Positions 11,983 through 21,470 of a stretch of 64,000 nt of DNA are shown here, in pieces. Positions within the stretch are counted from its first letter, which is position 1; the number at the start of each line of letters is the position of its first letter. The translations under genes and the position numbers were made by a program. Source of the DNA: Ramlibacter paludis (lineage in GTDB: Bacteria > Pseudomonadota > Gammaproteobacteria > Burkholderiales > Burkholderiaceae_C). The stretch spans positions 1 through 64,000 of the forward strand of contig NZ_JAKLTM010000006.1 of assembly GCF_022012305.1 (NCBI RefSeq). Direction: 5' to 3'. The notes below the pieces were generated by a model. The model did not search any database and had not been told where the DNA came from. It worked only from the letters and a program-made list of their open reading frames with translations.

Positions 11983-12747
11983 TCAACCGAAACGGCCCGT
12001 GATGTAGTCCTCGGTTTCCTGGCGCTTGGGCTTGAAGAAGATCTGCTCGGTCTCGCCCACTTCCACCAGGTCGCCCAGGTACATGTAGGCGGTGTAGTCG
12101 GAGACACGCGCCGCCTGCTGCATGTTGTGCGTCACGATCACCACCGTGTAGTCGTGCTTCAGCTCCGCGATCAGCTCCTCGATCTTGCCGGTGGAGATCG
12201 GGTCCAGCGCCGAACAGGGCTCGTCGAGCAGCAGCACCTCGGGCTTGATGGCGATGCCGCGCGCGATGCACAGGCGCTGCTGCTGCCCGCCCGAGAGGCC
12301 GGAGCCGCTCTGGTTCAGCTTGTCCTTCACCTCGTCCCACAGGGCCGCCTTGCGCAGCGCCCATTCGACCCGGTCGTCCATGTCGGCCTCGCCCAGCGAC
12401 TCGAAGAGCCGCACGCCGAAGGCGATGTTGTCATAGATGGACATCGGGAAGGGCGTGGGCTTCTGGAAGACCATGCCGACCTTGGCGCGGATCAGCGCAA
12501 CGTCCTTCTTCGAGGTCAGCAGGTTCTCGCCATCGAGGACCACCTCGCCCTGCGCGCGCTGGTCCGGGTACAGCTCGTACATGCGGTTGAAGGTGCGCAG
12601 CAGGGTCGACTTGCCGCAGCCCGAAGGGCCGATGAAGGCAGTGACCTTCTTCTCGGGGATGTCGAGGTTGATGTTCTTCAGCGCGTGGAACTTGCCGTAG
12701 TGGAAGTTCAGCTTGCGCACCGAGAGCTTGGCGGGGGTGGCGTCCAT
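11983..12747 (-). CDS. pstB: Phosphate ABC transporter ATP-binding protein
   Basis: ATPase of the high-affinity phosphate importer, 254 residues. Walker [10 protein letters not shown] lies at 40-48, the signature is [12 protein letters not shown], Walker B is [13 protein letters not shown], and the switch His is in VTHNM. It is one base downstream of pstA, which implies coupled translation. It powers phosphate uptake through PstC-PstA. Confidence 0.97.
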   Translation of the reverse strand: MDATPAKLSVRKLNFHYGKFHALKNINLDIPEKKVTAFIGPSGCGKSTLLRTFNRMYELYPDQRAQGEVVLDGENLLTSKKDVALIRAKVGMVFQKPTPFPMSIYDNIAFGVRLFESLGEADMDDRVEWALRKAALWDEVKDKLNQSGSGLSGGQQQRLCIARGIAIKPEVLLLDEPCSALDPISTGKIEELIAELKHDYTVVIVTHNMQQAARVSDYTAYMYLGDLVEVGETEQIFFKPKRQETEDYITGRFG

Positions 12748-12748
12748 G

Positions 12749-13636
12749 TCAGGTCTTGTTGCGGGTGAGGACCCGCGCGAGGATGTTGAGGCCCAGCACG
12801 GCCAGCGTGATGAGGAAGACGCCGGCCCAGGCGAGCTGCTGCCAGTTCTCGTAGGGGCTCATGGCGAACTTGAAGATGGTCACCGGCAGGCTGGCGATGG
12901 GCTGGCCGAGGTCGGTGGTGAAGAACTGGTTGTTCAGCGCGGTGAACAGCAGCGGCGCCGTCTCGCCCGAGATCCGGGCCACCGCCAGCAGCACGCCCGT
13001 GACGACGCCGGCCCGCGCCGCGCGCATGGTGATCTGCATGACCACCTTCCACTTGGGCGCGCCCAGTGCATAGGCCGCTTCCCGCAGCGCCGCGGGCACC
13101 AGCAGCAGCATGTTCTCGGTGGTCCGGATCACCACCGGGATCACGATCAGTGCCAGCGCCAGGATGCCGGCATAGCCGGAGAACTGCTTGTAGCGCACCA
13201 CGACCACGGCATAGACGAACAGGCCGATCACGATGGACGGCGCCGACAGCAGGATGTCGTTGACGAAACGGGTGGTCGATCCGAGCCAGCCCTTGGGGTC
13301 GTATTCGGCCAGGTAGATGCCCGCCATGATCCCGATGGGCGTGCCGACGAAGGTGGCCAGCAGCACCATCAGGAAGGAGCCCCAGATGGCATTGAGCAGG
13401 CCGCCCGCTTCGTTGGGCGGCGGCGTCATCTGCGACAGCGCGGCCCAGGTCAGGCCGCCGAAGCCGAGCTGCACCGTGGACCACAGGATCCACACCAGCC
13501 AGAAGACGCCGAAGGCCATGGCGGCGAGCGACAGGGCCAGCGCGATCCGGTTGACGCGCTTGCGCGCCAGGTACTTGCGCTCCTTGGCCGCGGCGCTGTC
13601 GGCCGCCCGCAGCAGGCGTTGCGCGGTCGAACTCAT
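12749..13636 (-). CDS. pstA: Phosphate ABC transporter permease PstA
   Basis: Inner-membrane permease of 295 residues with about six helices. It carries the ABC-docking EAA region around [18 protein letters not shown] and the conserved [18 protein letters not shown] segment typical of PstA. It pairs with PstC to form the membrane channel. It is separated from pstC by 55 bases and from pstB by one base. Confidence 0.96.
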   Translation of the reverse strand: MSSTAQRLLRAADSAAAKERKYLARKRVNRIALALSLAAMAFGVFWLVWILWSTVQLGFGGLTWAALSQMTPPPNEAGGLLNAIWGSFLMVLLATFVGTPIGIMAGIYLAEYDPKGWLGSTTRFVNDILLSAPSIVIGLFVYAVVVVRYKQFSGYAGILALALIVIPVVIRTTENMLLLVPAALREAAYALGAPKWKVVMQITMRAARAGVVTGVLLAVARISGETAPLLFTALNNQFFTTDLGQPIASLPVTIFKFAMSPYENWQQLAWAGVFLITLAVLGLNILARVLTRNKT

Positions 13637-13691
13637 TGGACTACCCTCCGCGCTACGCGCTGCGGGATTCGCCTTGGGGCGGCCCGGCGGC

Positions 13692-14702
13692 TCATGCCCG
13701 GGTCCCCTCGCCGCGGCGCAGGCGCGCCAGCAGCAGCTTGGACAGCGACAGCACCACGAAAGTGATGAAGAACAGCACCAGGCCCAGGTAGATCAGCGCC
13801 GCCTGGTGCATGCCGGCGGAGGCCTCGGCGAACTCGTTGGCCAGCGCGGACGTGATGCTGTTGGCGGGCGCGAACAGGCTGAGCGAATCGAGCTGGTTGA
13901 AGTTGCCGATCACGAAGGTGACGGCCATGGTCTCGCCGAGCGCGCGGCCCAGGCCCAGCATGATGCCGCCGATGACGCCGCTCTTGGTGTAAGGCAGCAC
14001 CACCTTGAACACCACTTCCCAGGTGGTGGAGCCCAGCGCATAGGCGGACTCCTTCAGCATCGGCGGCGTGACGTCGAACACGTCGCGCATCACGGAGGCG
14101 ATGAAGGGGATGATCATGATGGCCAGGATGATCCCGGCGGCCAGGATGCCGATGCCCACCGGGGGCCCGGAGAACAGCGCGCCGAGCACCGGCACGCCGG
14201 CGAACACGGCCTGCAGCGGCTGCTGCACGAAAGTCGCCAGCAGCGGACCGAACACCAGCAGGCCCCACATGCCGTAGACGATGGAAGGCACGGCCGCCAG
14301 CAGTTCGATGGCGGTGCCCAGCGGGCGCTTGAGCCAGGCGGGCGAAAGCTCGGTGAGGAACAGCGCGATGCCGAAGCTGACCGGCACGGCGATCAGCAGC
14401 GCGATGACCGACGTGGCCAGCGTGCCGTAGATCATCACCAGGCCGCCGAACTCCTCGCTCACCGGGTCCCAGGTGCTGGAGGTGAAGAAGCCGAGGCCGT
14501 ATTTCTCGATGGCGGGCGCGGCGCCCACGACCAGCGACGCGAGGATGCCGAGCAGCAGCGCCAGGGTCACCAGCGCCGCCGCCCGCGCCGTCCAGCCGAA
14601 CAGCCGGTCGGCAACCGCGCCCGATCTCATGGGCTGCGCGCGCTGCCGCGGCAGCGGCGCGTCGTCCAGCATGGCCTCATGGGCCGGAAGTGTAGAGGAC
14701 AC
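13692..14702 (-). CDS. pstC: Phosphate ABC transporter permease PstC
   Basis: Inner-membrane permease of up to 336 residues. A polar N-terminal tail of about 30 residues precedes the first helix, and the docking loop reads [18 protein letters not shown]. The PstC pattern [18 protein letters not shown] is clear. Other Met codons at residues 11 and 25 are possible starts; the first was kept because it lies 19 bases after the pstS stop. It forms the phosphate channel with PstA. Confidence 0.95.
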   Translation of the reverse strand: MSSTLPAHEAMLDDAPLPRQRAQPMRSGAVADRLFGWTARAAALVTLALLLGILASLVVGAAPAIEKYGLGFFTSSTWDPVSEEFGGLVMIYGTLATSVIALLIAVPVSFGIALFLTELSPAWLKRPLGTAIELLAAVPSIVYGMWGLLVFGPLLATFVQQPLQAVFAGVPVLGALFSGPPVGIGILAAGIILAIMIIPFIASVMRDVFDVTPPMLKESAYALGSTTWEVVFKVVLPYTKSGVIGGIMLGLGRALGETMAVTFVIGNFNQLDSLSLFAPANSITSALANEFAEASAGMHQAALIYLGLVLFFITFVVLSLSKLLLARLRRGEGTRA

Positions 14703-14721
14703 GTCGGGCCTGGCGTCCTGC

Positions 14722-15750
14722 TTACTGGAAGGCCACGTTCTTGCCGGAGGCGTCCTTGATCTCGGCCGCCCACAGCTTCTGCACCTGCGCCTTCACCGCG
14801 GCGGGCATCGGCACGTAGTCCAGGTCCTCGGCCGTCTTGTCCCCGCTCTTGTAGGCCCACTCGAAGAACTTCAGCGTGGCGCTGGCTTCGGCCGGCTTGT
14901 CCTGCAGCTTGTGCATCAGGATGAAGGTCGCGCCGGTGATGGGCCAGGACTGCGCGCCCGGCTGGTTGGTCAGCACCTGGTGGAAGCTCTTGCTCCAATC
15001 GGCGCCGGCCGCCGCGGCTTTGAAGGCGCTGTCGTCCGGGGCGGCGAACTGGCCGGCGGCGTTCTGCAGCAGGGCGTAGGTCATCTTGTTCTGCTTGACG
15101 TACGCATACTCGACATAGCCGATCGAGTTGGGCAGGCGGCCGACGAAAGCGGCCACGCCTTCGTTGCCCTTGCCGCCCGCGCCCGTGGGCCAGTTGACGG
15201 CGGTGCCTTCACCGACCTTGGACTTCCACTCGGCGTTCACCTTGGACAGGTAGTTGGTGAACAGGAAGCTGGTGCCGGAACCGTCGGCGCGACGCACCGC
15301 CGCGATGGCCGCGTCGGGCAGCGCCAGGCTGGGGTTCAGCGCCTTCAGCGCCGGGTCGTTCCACTTGGTGATCTTGCCCAGGTAGATGTCGCCCAGCACC
15401 TGGCCGCTCAGGCGCAGCTGGCCGGCAGCGATGCCCTTGATGTTGACGACCGGCACCACGCCGCCGATGACGGTGGGGAACTGGATCTGGCCCTTCTTCA
15501 CCAGCTCTTCGTCCTTCAGCGGCATGTCGGAAGCGCCGAAAGCCACGGTCTTGGCGTCGATCTGCTTGATGCCGGCGCCGGAGCCGACGGACTGGTAATT
15601 GATCTTGACGCCGGTGGCCTTGTTGTAGTCGGCGGCCCACTTGGCATACAGGGGCGCGGGGAAGCTGGCGCCGGCGCCGGTGACGTCCTGGGCGGAGGCG
15701 AAGCCCGCGCAGGTCACGAGAAGCGCGGCCATGGGAAAACGGATGTTCAT
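14722..15750 (-). CDS. pstS: Phosphate ABC transporter periplasmic binding protein
   Basis: High-affinity periplasmic phosphate-binding protein of 342 residues. It has the signal peptide [20 protein letters not shown] and then the PstS opening [18 protein letters not shown]. Phosphate-contact stretches include GSGAGIKQ and [12 protein letters not shown]. It is the first gene of the pstSCAB-phoUBR unit. A Pho box with a -10 element lies 55 bases upstream, so it should be strongly induced by phosphate starvation. Confidence 0.97.
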   Translation of the reverse strand: MNIRFPMAALLVTCAGFASAQDVTGAGASFPAPLYAKWAADYNKATGVKINYQSVGSGAGIKQIDAKTVAFGASDMPLKDEELVKKGQIQFPTVIGGVVPVVNIKGIAAGQLRLSGQVLGDIYLGKITKWNDPALKALNPSLALPDAAIAAVRRADGSGTSFLFTNYLSKVNAEWKSKVGEGTAVNWPTGAGGKGNEGVAAFVGRLPNSIGYVEYAYVKQNKMTYALLQNAAGQFAAPDDSAFKAAAAGADWSKSFHQVLTNQPGAQSWPITGATFILMHKLQDKPAEASATLKFFEWAYKSGDKTAEDLDYVPMPAAVKAQVQKLWAAEIKDASGKNVAFQ

Positions 15751-15788
15751 GCAGTCACCTGTTGAGGGTTGGTCAGGGTCTGCGGAGG

Positions 15789-15822
15789 ACTGTAAGGAGC
15801 TTCCGTGACAGCTCTGTGACAC
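15789..15822 (-). promoter_or_regulatory. Pho box and -10 of the pst-pho operon
   Basis: On the minus strand, GTGTCAC-AGAG-CTGTCAC at 15822-15805 matches the PhoB 7-4-7 direct repeat (consensus half site CTGTCAT). Ten bases downstream is a -10-like TACAGT at 15794-15789. This is the canonical layout in which PhoB replaces a -35 element. The pstS ATG follows 38 bases after the -10. Confidence 0.85.
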
Positions 15823-15832
15823 GGCCATGGCG

Positions 15833-15865
15833 CCGTCACGCAGCCGTCATCGGCGATGCTATGCT
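15833..15865 (+). promoter_or_regulatory. Pho box and -10 of ppx
   Basis: On the plus strand, CCGTCAC-GCAG-CCGTCAT at 15833-15850 is a 7-4-7 direct repeat, each half site one or two bases from CTGTCAT. A -10-like TATGCT at 15860-15865 follows after nine bases and ppx starts at 15893. It lies back to back with the pst Pho box, ten bases away, so one intergenic region would fire in both directions. Confidence 0.65.
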
Positions 15866-15892
15866 GGGTCGCACTCCCTCCCTGGCCCCCGC

Positions 15893-17377
15893 ATGCAAAA
15901 CGGTTCCCTGCTCGCCGCCGTCGACCTCGGCTCCAACAGCTTCCGGCTGGAGATCGGGCGCCACGAGCACGGCCAGGTGCAGCGGATCGAATACCTCAAG
16001 GAGACCGTGCGCCAGGGCAGCGGCCTCGACGAGGCACGCAACCTCACGCCGGAAGCCATGGAGCGCGGCTGGGCCTGCCTGGCGCGCTTTGCCGAACGCA
16101 TCGCCGGCTTTCCCAAGCGCCAGGTGCGCGCGGTCGCCACGCAGACGTTGCGCGAAGCCCGCAACCGCGACGTGTTCCTGGACAAGGCCTCGAAGATCCT
16201 CGGCTACCGCATCGACGTGATCTCCGGCCGCGAGGAAGCGCGCCTGATCTACCAGGGCGTGGCGCACCTGCTACCCCAATCCGAAGAGCGCCGGCTGGTG
16301 GTCGACATCGGCGGCCGCTCCACCGAGCTGATCCTGGGCCGCCAGTTCGAGGCCACGACGATGGAGAGCTATCGCGTCGGCAGCGTGGCCTGGTCGATGA
16401 AATATTTTCCGGAAGGCCAGTTCACGCCCTCCGCTTTCGAACGCGCGCAGATCGCAGCGCAGGCCGTGCTGGACGAGGCGCTGGCCTTGTACGTGCCCGG
16501 GAGCTGGGACACGGCCTACGGCTCCTCGGGCACGATAGGCGCGGTCGGCGACGTGCTGGTCGCGACGGGGCATGCGCCCGGCGTCGTCACGCTGGAAGGC
16601 CTGCAGTGGCTGCAGGAACAATTGTTGCAGGCGCGCACGGCCGACCGCGTCAAGCTCCCGGGCCTGAAGGACGACCGCCGACCGGTGATCGGCGGCGGCC
16701 TCAGCGTGCTGCGCGCGGTGTTCGACCTGCTGGGGCTGCGCGAGATGCGGCCGGCGCAAGGCGCGCTGCGGCACGGCGCCTTGTTCGACCTGCTCGATCG
16801 CGAACAGGTGAACACGGACGTGCGCAACGCCACGGTGCAGCGCCTGGCCACCAAGTTCGGCGTCGACGGGGCGCAGGCGCAGCGCGTGGGGCGGGTGGCC
16901 GGGCAGCTGCTGCGCCAGTTGCGCGCGACGGAACCCGCCGCGCAGTTGCAGCGCGACGAACGCAAGCTCGAATGGGCGGCGCAGCTGCACGAGATCGGCA
17001 GCCGGATCTCGCATGCGGACTACCACAAGCACGGCGCCTACATCCTGGACAACGCCGACGCGCCCGGCTTCGCGCAGGCCGAACTGCATCGCTTGAGCCT
17101 GCTGGTGCTGGGGCATCGCGGGAAGCTGCGCAAGCTGGAGGCGGACTTCGACGATGCCCTCTTCATCCACCAGCTGATGTGCCTGCGCCTTGCCGTGATC
17201 CTGTGCCACGCACGCCGTGATCCCGACCTGCAGGGCCTGAAGCTGCGGGCGGACGGCACGGAGGTCAAGCTGTCCTTCAAGCCCGATTGGGCCCGGGCCT
17301 ATCCGCAGTCGGCCCACCTGCTGCGCGAGGAAACGGTGGCGTGGCAGAAGACGCCGTGGTCGCTAACGCTCGCCTGA
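15893..17377 (+). CDS. ppx: Exopolyphosphatase (Ppx/GppA family)
   Basis: Releases phosphate from the ends of polyphosphate, and may act on pppGpp. The product is about 494 residues. The actin-like ATPase-fold phosphate loop DLGSNSFRLEIG lies at 11-22, followed by SGREEARLIYQGV and VVDIGGRSTELILG. The C-terminal half contains the HD-like helical region (LHEIGSRISHADYHKHG). ATG at 15893 was chosen because the in-frame codons before it cover the Pho box. Its neighbours are the phosphate operon and ppk, the opposing synthetic enzyme. Its stop lies two bases from the end of convergent sixA. Confidence 0.95.
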   Translation: MQNGSLLAAVDLGSNSFRLEIGRHEHGQVQRIEYLKETVRQGSGLDEARNLTPEAMERGWACLARFAERIAGFPKRQVRAVATQTLREARNRDVFLDKASKILGYRIDVISGREEARLIYQGVAHLLPQSEERRLVVDIGGRSTELILGRQFEATTMESYRVGSVAWSMKYFPEGQFTPSAFERAQIAAQAVLDEALALYVPGSWDTAYGSSGTIGAVGDVLVATGHAPGVVTLEGLQWLQEQLLQARTADRVKLPGLKDDRRPVIGGGLSVLRAVFDLLGLREMRPAQGALRHGALFDLLDREQVNTDVRNATVQRLATKFGVDGAQAQRVGRVAGQLLRQLRATEPAAQLQRDERKLEWAAQLHEIGSRISHADYHKHGAYILDNADAPGFAQAELHRLSLLVLGHRGKLRKLEADFDDALFIHQLMCLRLAVILCHARRDPDLQGLKLRADGTEVKLSFKPDWARAYPQSAHLLREETVAWQKTPWSLTLA

Positions 17378-17379
17378 AG

Positions 17380-17844
17380 TCAGGGCAGCGTTTCCGGCGA
17401 CTGCACCGCCCACACCACCGTCTGCTCGTCGCCATCGCGCTCGCGCGAGCGCAGCCACCAGACCGCGGACTTGCGCACCGCGACGCTGCCGCCTTCGATG
17501 CGCAGCAGCTGCGCCACGGTTTCGCCGATGGTGGGCTGGTGCCCGACGATCAGCACCGGCTGCTTGCTCACCGGCCACTGCGCGGCGTCCAGCAAGGCGG
17601 CCGCGATGGCTCCGGGCGCCAGGTCCTCGCGCACCTCGTACTTGCGCCCCAGCGGCGCCACCGTCTGCTCGCAGCGCAGCGCCGGGCTGCACAGGATGCG
17701 CGTGTCTTCGGGCAGCTGGGGCTCCAGCCAGGCCGCCACCTTGGCGGCCTGCTTGAGGCCGCGCGGCGTGAGCGCGCGGTCCAGGTCGGGCAGGCCCTCG
17801 CGCTCGTCCTCGGCTTCGGCGTGGCGCCAGAAAATCAGTTCCAT
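17380..17844 (-). CDS. sixA: Phosphohistidine phosphatase SixA
   Basis: Histidine-phosphatase superfamily protein of 154 residues. The catalytic RHA motif (Arg7-His8 in MELIFWRHAEAED) sits close to the N-terminus, and the second catalytic His is in LIVGHQPTIGE. E. coli SixA dephosphorylates phosphohistidine on ArcB and the nitrogen PTS. The local target is unknown. Its start lies ten bases inside the 3' end of ppk, so the two are co-transcribed and probably co-regulated by phosphate, which raises the possibility that it acts on polyphosphate-linked signalling. Confidence 0.93.
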   Translation of the reverse strand: MELIFWRHAEAEDEREGLPDLDRALTPRGLKQAAKVAAWLEPQLPEDTRILCSPALRCEQTVAPLGRKYEVREDLAPGAIAAALLDAAQWPVSKQPVLIVGHQPTIGETVAQLLRIEGGSVAVRKSAVWWLRSRERDGDEQTVVWAVQSPETLP

Positions 17845-19925
17845 CTTCGTACCTCTTCCTCGCCCGGCGGGGCGGCATAACGTTCCATCAAGGCCTGCTG
17901 CGCGCTGTGCGCCCGCGGGTCCTCGGCGCCCTTGGCGCGCTTGTAGCTTCCATCGGACTGCAGGTCCCAGGCGTCGCGGGTGTCGTGCAGGTAAGCCACC
18001 AGGCACTCATCGATCAGGCGCTGGCGCAGCTGCGGGTCATTGACCGGCCAGGCCAGTTCGACCCGCCGCAGCATGTTGCGGTTCATCAGGTCCGCGCTGG
18101 ACAGGTAGAGCTGCTCCTCGTGGCCGGCGCGGAAGTAGAACAGCCGCGAGTGCTCCAGGAAGCGCCCGATCACCGATCGAACGCGGATGTTGTCGCTCAG
18201 GCCCGGCACCCGCGCGGGCAGCATGCAGGCACCGCGCACGAGGAGGTCGATGCGCGCGCCGCGCTGCCCGGCGCGCACCAGCGCCTGCATCAGCGGCTCG
18301 TCGGTCAGCGCATTCATCTTCAAGACGATGCGGGCGTCCAGGCCGCCCACCGCCGCCACGCCCACCAGGTCGATGTGTTCGACCAGCTTGCGCTGCAGGA
18401 GGAAGGGCGCGAGCCACAGCTGGTGCAATTTGGGCAGCTTGCTCTGGCTGGCCAGGTGCACGAAGACCTGGTCCACGTCGGCGGTGAGCTGCGGGTCGGC
18501 CGTCAGGTGGCTGATGTCGGTGTAGAGCCGCGCGGTGCGCGGGTTGTAGTTGCCGGTGGCCAGGTGGGCATAGCGCACCAGCGCACTGCCCTCGCGCCGC
18601 GTCACCAGCAGCATCTTGGCGTGGGTCTTGAGGCCGACGACGCCGTACACCACCTGCGCGCCGACCGCTTCCAGCGCCTCGGCCCAGTTGATGTTGGCTT
18701 CCTCGTCGAAGCGCGCCTTCAGCTCCACCACCACGGTCACTTCCTTGCCGCGCCGCACCGCTTCGCGCAGCAGTTCCATCATCTGCGAGTCGTTGCCGGT
18801 GCGGTAGATGGTCTGCTTGATCGCCAGCACCTGCGGGTCGTGCACCGCCTCGCGCAGGAAGTCGAGCACGCCGTCGAAGCTCTCGAAGGGCTGGTGGATC
18901 ACCACGTCCTGCTTCTTCAGCTGCTCGAAGATCGGACGCCCAGGCACCAGATGGCGCGGGTAGCCCGGCGTGAAAGGCGGGAACAGCAGCTTGGGCGCAT
19001 CCACCAGGTCGACCAGCTGCTGCAGCCGCGCCAGGTTCACCGGCCCGTGCACGCGGTACAGCGCGCCGGCGGGCAGGTTGAACTGCTTCAACAGGAAGGA
19101 CGACAGGTGTTCGGAGCAGCCCGACGACACCTCCAGCCGCACGGCCTGCCCGTAGTGCCGCTGCTGCAGGCCCAGGCGCAGCGCGGTGCGGAGGTTGCGC
19201 ACCTCTTCCTCGCCCAACGCCAGTTCGGAATGGCGGGTCACGCGGAACTGCGAGAACTGGCCGACCTCGCGGCCCGGGAACAGCAGGGCCAGGTGCGCAC
19301 GGATCACGCTGGAAAGCGAGACGAACAGCTTCTTCTTGCCGGACACCTTGGCCGGCATCGGGATCACGCGCGGCAGCACGCGCGGCACCTTGACGATGGC
19401 GATCTCGTTCTCGCGGCCGAAGGCGTCCTTGCCGGAGAGTCGCACGATGAAGTTCAGCGACTTGTTGGCAACCTGCGGGAACGGATGCGCGGGATCGAGC
19501 CCGACCGGGATCAGCAGCGGCCGCACGTCGCTTTCGAAGTACTCGTGCACCCACTGCTTCTGCGCCGCGTTGCGGTCACCATGCGAGACGATCTCGATGC
19601 CGCGCTTGGCAAAGGCCGGCATCAGGTCGTCGTTGTAGAGCGCGTACTGTTTCTCCACCAGCTTGTGCGCCACCGCCGCCAGGGCTTCGAAGCTGGCCAC
19701 GCTATTGGGCCCCTTGGGCTCGCCGGCCTGCGCGCCGGTCAGGTGGTCGGCCGCGCGCACCTCGAAGAATTCGTCGAGGTTGGAGGAGACGATGGTGAGG
19801 AAGCGCAGCCGCTCGAGCAGGGGCACCCCCGGGCGCTGCGCCCAGTCGAGCACCCGCTCATTGAAGGCAAGGATGCTGTGGTCACGGTCGAGGAAGGGAA
19901 GCACCGTCGGCACGGCGTCGCTCAT
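17835..19925 (-). CDS. ppk: Polyphosphate kinase 1
   Basis: Makes polyphosphate from ATP on the membrane. The product is 696 residues, normal for PPK1, with N, head, C1 and C2 domains in order (FLDRDHSILAFNERVLDWA at the start). The phosphorylated histidine falls at residue 435 in KTHAKMLL, the same number as in E. coli, and the second conserved His is in YAHLATGNYN. ATG at 19925 was chosen as the typical MSDAVPT start. In-frame sequence upstream runs through two Pho boxes. sixA overlaps its 3' end. Confidence 0.97.
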   Translation of the reverse strand: MSDAVPTVLPFLDRDHSILAFNERVLDWAQRPGVPLLERLRFLTIVSSNLDEFFEVRAADHLTGAQAGEPKGPNSVASFEALAAVAHKLVEKQYALYNDDLMPAFAKRGIEIVSHGDRNAAQKQWVHEYFESDVRPLLIPVGLDPAHPFPQVANKSLNFIVRLSGKDAFGRENEIAIVKVPRVLPRVIPMPAKVSGKKKLFVSLSSVIRAHLALLFPGREVGQFSQFRVTRHSELALGEEEVRNLRTALRLGLQQRHYGQAVRLEVSSGCSEHLSSFLLKQFNLPAGALYRVHGPVNLARLQQLVDLVDAPKLLFPPFTPGYPRHLVPGRPIFEQLKKQDVVIHQPFESFDGVLDFLREAVHDPQVLAIKQTIYRTGNDSQMMELLREAVRRGKEVTVVVELKARFDEEANINWAEALEAVGAQVVYGVVGLKTHAKMLLVTRREGSALVRYAHLATGNYNPRTARLYTDISHLTADPQLTADVDQVFVHLASQSKLPKLHQLWLAPFLLQRKLVEHIDLVGVAAVGGLDARIVLKMNALTDEPLMQALVRAGQRGARIDLLVRGACMLPARVPGLSDNIRVRSVIGRFLEHSRLFYFRAGHEEQLYLSSADLMNRNMLRRVELAWPVNDPQLRQRLIDECLVAYLHDTRDAWDLQSDGSYKRAKGAEDPRAHSAQQALMERYAAPPGEEEVRRWN

Positions 19926-19940
19926 GCAGAAACCCGGATG

Positions 19941-19958
19941 ATGACGGAACGGTGACAG
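19941..19958 (-). promoter_or_regulatory. Proximal Pho-box-like repeat before ppk
   Basis: On the minus strand, CTGTCAC-CGTT-CCGTCAT is a good 7-4-7 repeat. It ends only 15 bases from the ppk ATG, too close to drive its own -10, and overlaps the -10 of the distal box by two bases. It may modulate PhoB occupancy. Confidence 0.55.
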
Positions 19959-19990
19959 TCTGGGGGCGGCGCGTGACAGGACCGTGACAA
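19957..19990 (-). promoter_or_regulatory. Distal Pho box and -10 of ppk
   Basis: On the minus strand, TTGTCAC-GGTC-CTGTCAC at 19990-19973 matches the PhoB repeat closely. After ten bases comes a weak -10-like CAGACT at 19962-19957, with the same spacing as at pstS. The predicted leader of ppk is about 25 bases. Confidence 0.75.
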
Positions 19991-20012
19991 TCACAATCCC
20001 ATCCAGACCGCC

Positions 20013-21470
20013 ATGCACGAATTCGAACTCAAGTTCCAGGTCCCCACCGAGCGCCTCGCCGGCGTCGAGGCCGCCCTGCGCCGCGGCAAGGTGGAGAGCA
20101 CCCAACTGCGGGCGCGCTATTACGACACGCCAGCCGAAGACCTGGCCCGCAACCGGCTCGTGCTGCGCGTTCGGCAGGAAGGCCCGTACTGGGTGCAGGC
20201 AGCCAAGGGGCCAGGACGCGGCGGCCTGGAGCGGCTCGAAGACGAAGTACCGAGCGCAGGCGGCGAAGAAATCCCCGTTCCGGAACGCCATCGCTGGCAT
20301 CCGGTCGGCAAGCTGCTGCGCAAGGCGCTGCGTCATTCCGCCGGCGCGCTGGACGTCGTCTTCGAAACCGATGTCACGCGGCTCACGCGCGTGGTGGAGG
20401 CCGGGGGCAGCAGCATCGAGATCGCGCTGGACCGGGGCCACGTGCGCGCGGGGCGCCGCAGCCATGCGATCCAGGAAGTGGAGTTCGAACTGAAACAAGG
20501 CAGCGCCGCGGCGCTGGCGGAACTGGCGGACGGCTGGATGCGCGAGCACGGGCTGTGGCTGGATCCGGTGAGCAAGGCGGAGCAAGGCCGGCGGCTGGGA
20601 CAAGGCGCGGACGCGGCGCCCGCGGTGCTGGCAAAGGCACGGGCGGGTGAGGTCGAGAGTCCCGCGCAGTTGCTCGCAGGCATTCTCGGCGCCGGCTTGG
20701 ACCAGGTGCTGGGCAACGCCCGCGAGCTCGCCGCGGGCGGCGGCAGCGATGAACACGTGCACCAGCTGCGCATCGGCCTGCGCCGACTGCGCACGGCGCT
20801 ACGGGAGCTGCGCGGCATCGCCGGACTGGATGGCATCGCCTCCCAGATCGAACCTGCAATCCGCGACCTCTTCCAGCTGCTGGGACAACACCGCGACCGC
20901 GCGACGCTGGTGCCGGCGGTGGAACAGGACCTGGCACGGATCGGCGCGCCGCCCATGCACGATTGGCAACCGCGCCTGCCCGACGTGGCCGCGGCGATCC
21001 GCGATCCAGGCTTCCAGTCCGCGCTGCTGCAGCTGATCGTGCTGGTGCAGGACCTGCACGAGGCGCCGCCCGGCAAGCTCAAGGGCACGCGCAAGATGGT
21101 GTCGCGACGGCTCGACAAGCTGCACCACGAGGTGCTGCACGACGGGCGGCGCTTCGAGACGCTGGCGCTGGACGACAGGCACCGGGTGCGCAAGCGCCTC
21201 AAGCGCCTGCGCTACCTCGCCGAACTCGCGCGCCCGCTGTTCGCGGGGCGCGTGGTGGATCGCTACGTCGAGACGCTGAAGGCCTTGCAGGACGCGTTGG
21301 GCGAATACCAGGACGCGGCCTCGGCGCGCACGCTCTTCGAACGGCATGCGGAGAAGGACGCGAAGGCCTGGTTCGGCGCCGGCTGGCTGGCCGCACGCGA
21401 AGGCGAAATCGCCGCGCGCTGCGAACAGGCCTGCCGCAAGGCGGCGCGGCTCGCGAAGCCCTTCTTCTAG
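20013..21470 (+). CDS. CYTH and CHAD domain protein (inorganic triphosphatase family)
   Basis: Protein of 485 residues. The N-terminal CYTH domain (about 1-200) has the signature ExExK as Glu3-Glu5-Lys7 and many Arg/Glu residues lining the tunnel. It hydrolyses tripolyphosphate in YgiF-type relatives. The C-terminal CHAD domain (about 225-480) is helical and rich in conserved His/Arg (VHQLRIGLRRLRTALREL, RVRKRLKRLRYLAEL), which in other bacteria binds polyphosphate granules. It is divergent from ppk across 87 bases that carry two Pho boxes. No good ribosome binding site is visible before the ATG. A role in polyphosphate metabolism is a reasonable inference. Confidence 0.88.
   Translation: MHEFELKFQVPTERLAGVEAALRRGKVESTQLRARYYDTPAEDLARNRLVLRVRQEGPYWVQAAKGPGRGGLERLEDEVPSAGGEEIPVPERHRWHPVGKLLRKALRHSAGALDVVFETDVTRLTRVVEAGGSSIEIALDRGHVRAGRRSHAIQEVEFELKQGSAAALAELADGWMREHGLWLDPVSKAEQGRRLGQGADAAPAVLAKARAGEVESPAQLLAGILGAGLDQVLGNARELAAGGGSDEHVHQLRIGLRRLRTALRELRGIAGLDGIASQIEPAIRDLFQLLGQHRDRATLVPAVEQDLARIGAPPMHDWQPRLPDVAAAIRDPGFQSALLQLIVLVQDLHEAPPGKLKGTRKMVSRRLDKLHHEVLHDGRRFETLALDDRHRVRKRLKRLRYLAELARPLFAGRVVDRYVETLKALQDALGEYQDAASARTLFERHAEKDAKAWFGAGWLAAREGEIAARCEQACRKAARLAKPFF

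Noticed and set aside
17907..19955. 682-residue open frame antisense to ppk
   Set aside because: Same GC effect; ppk is certain from its catalytic residues, and the antisense protein has no recognisable motif.
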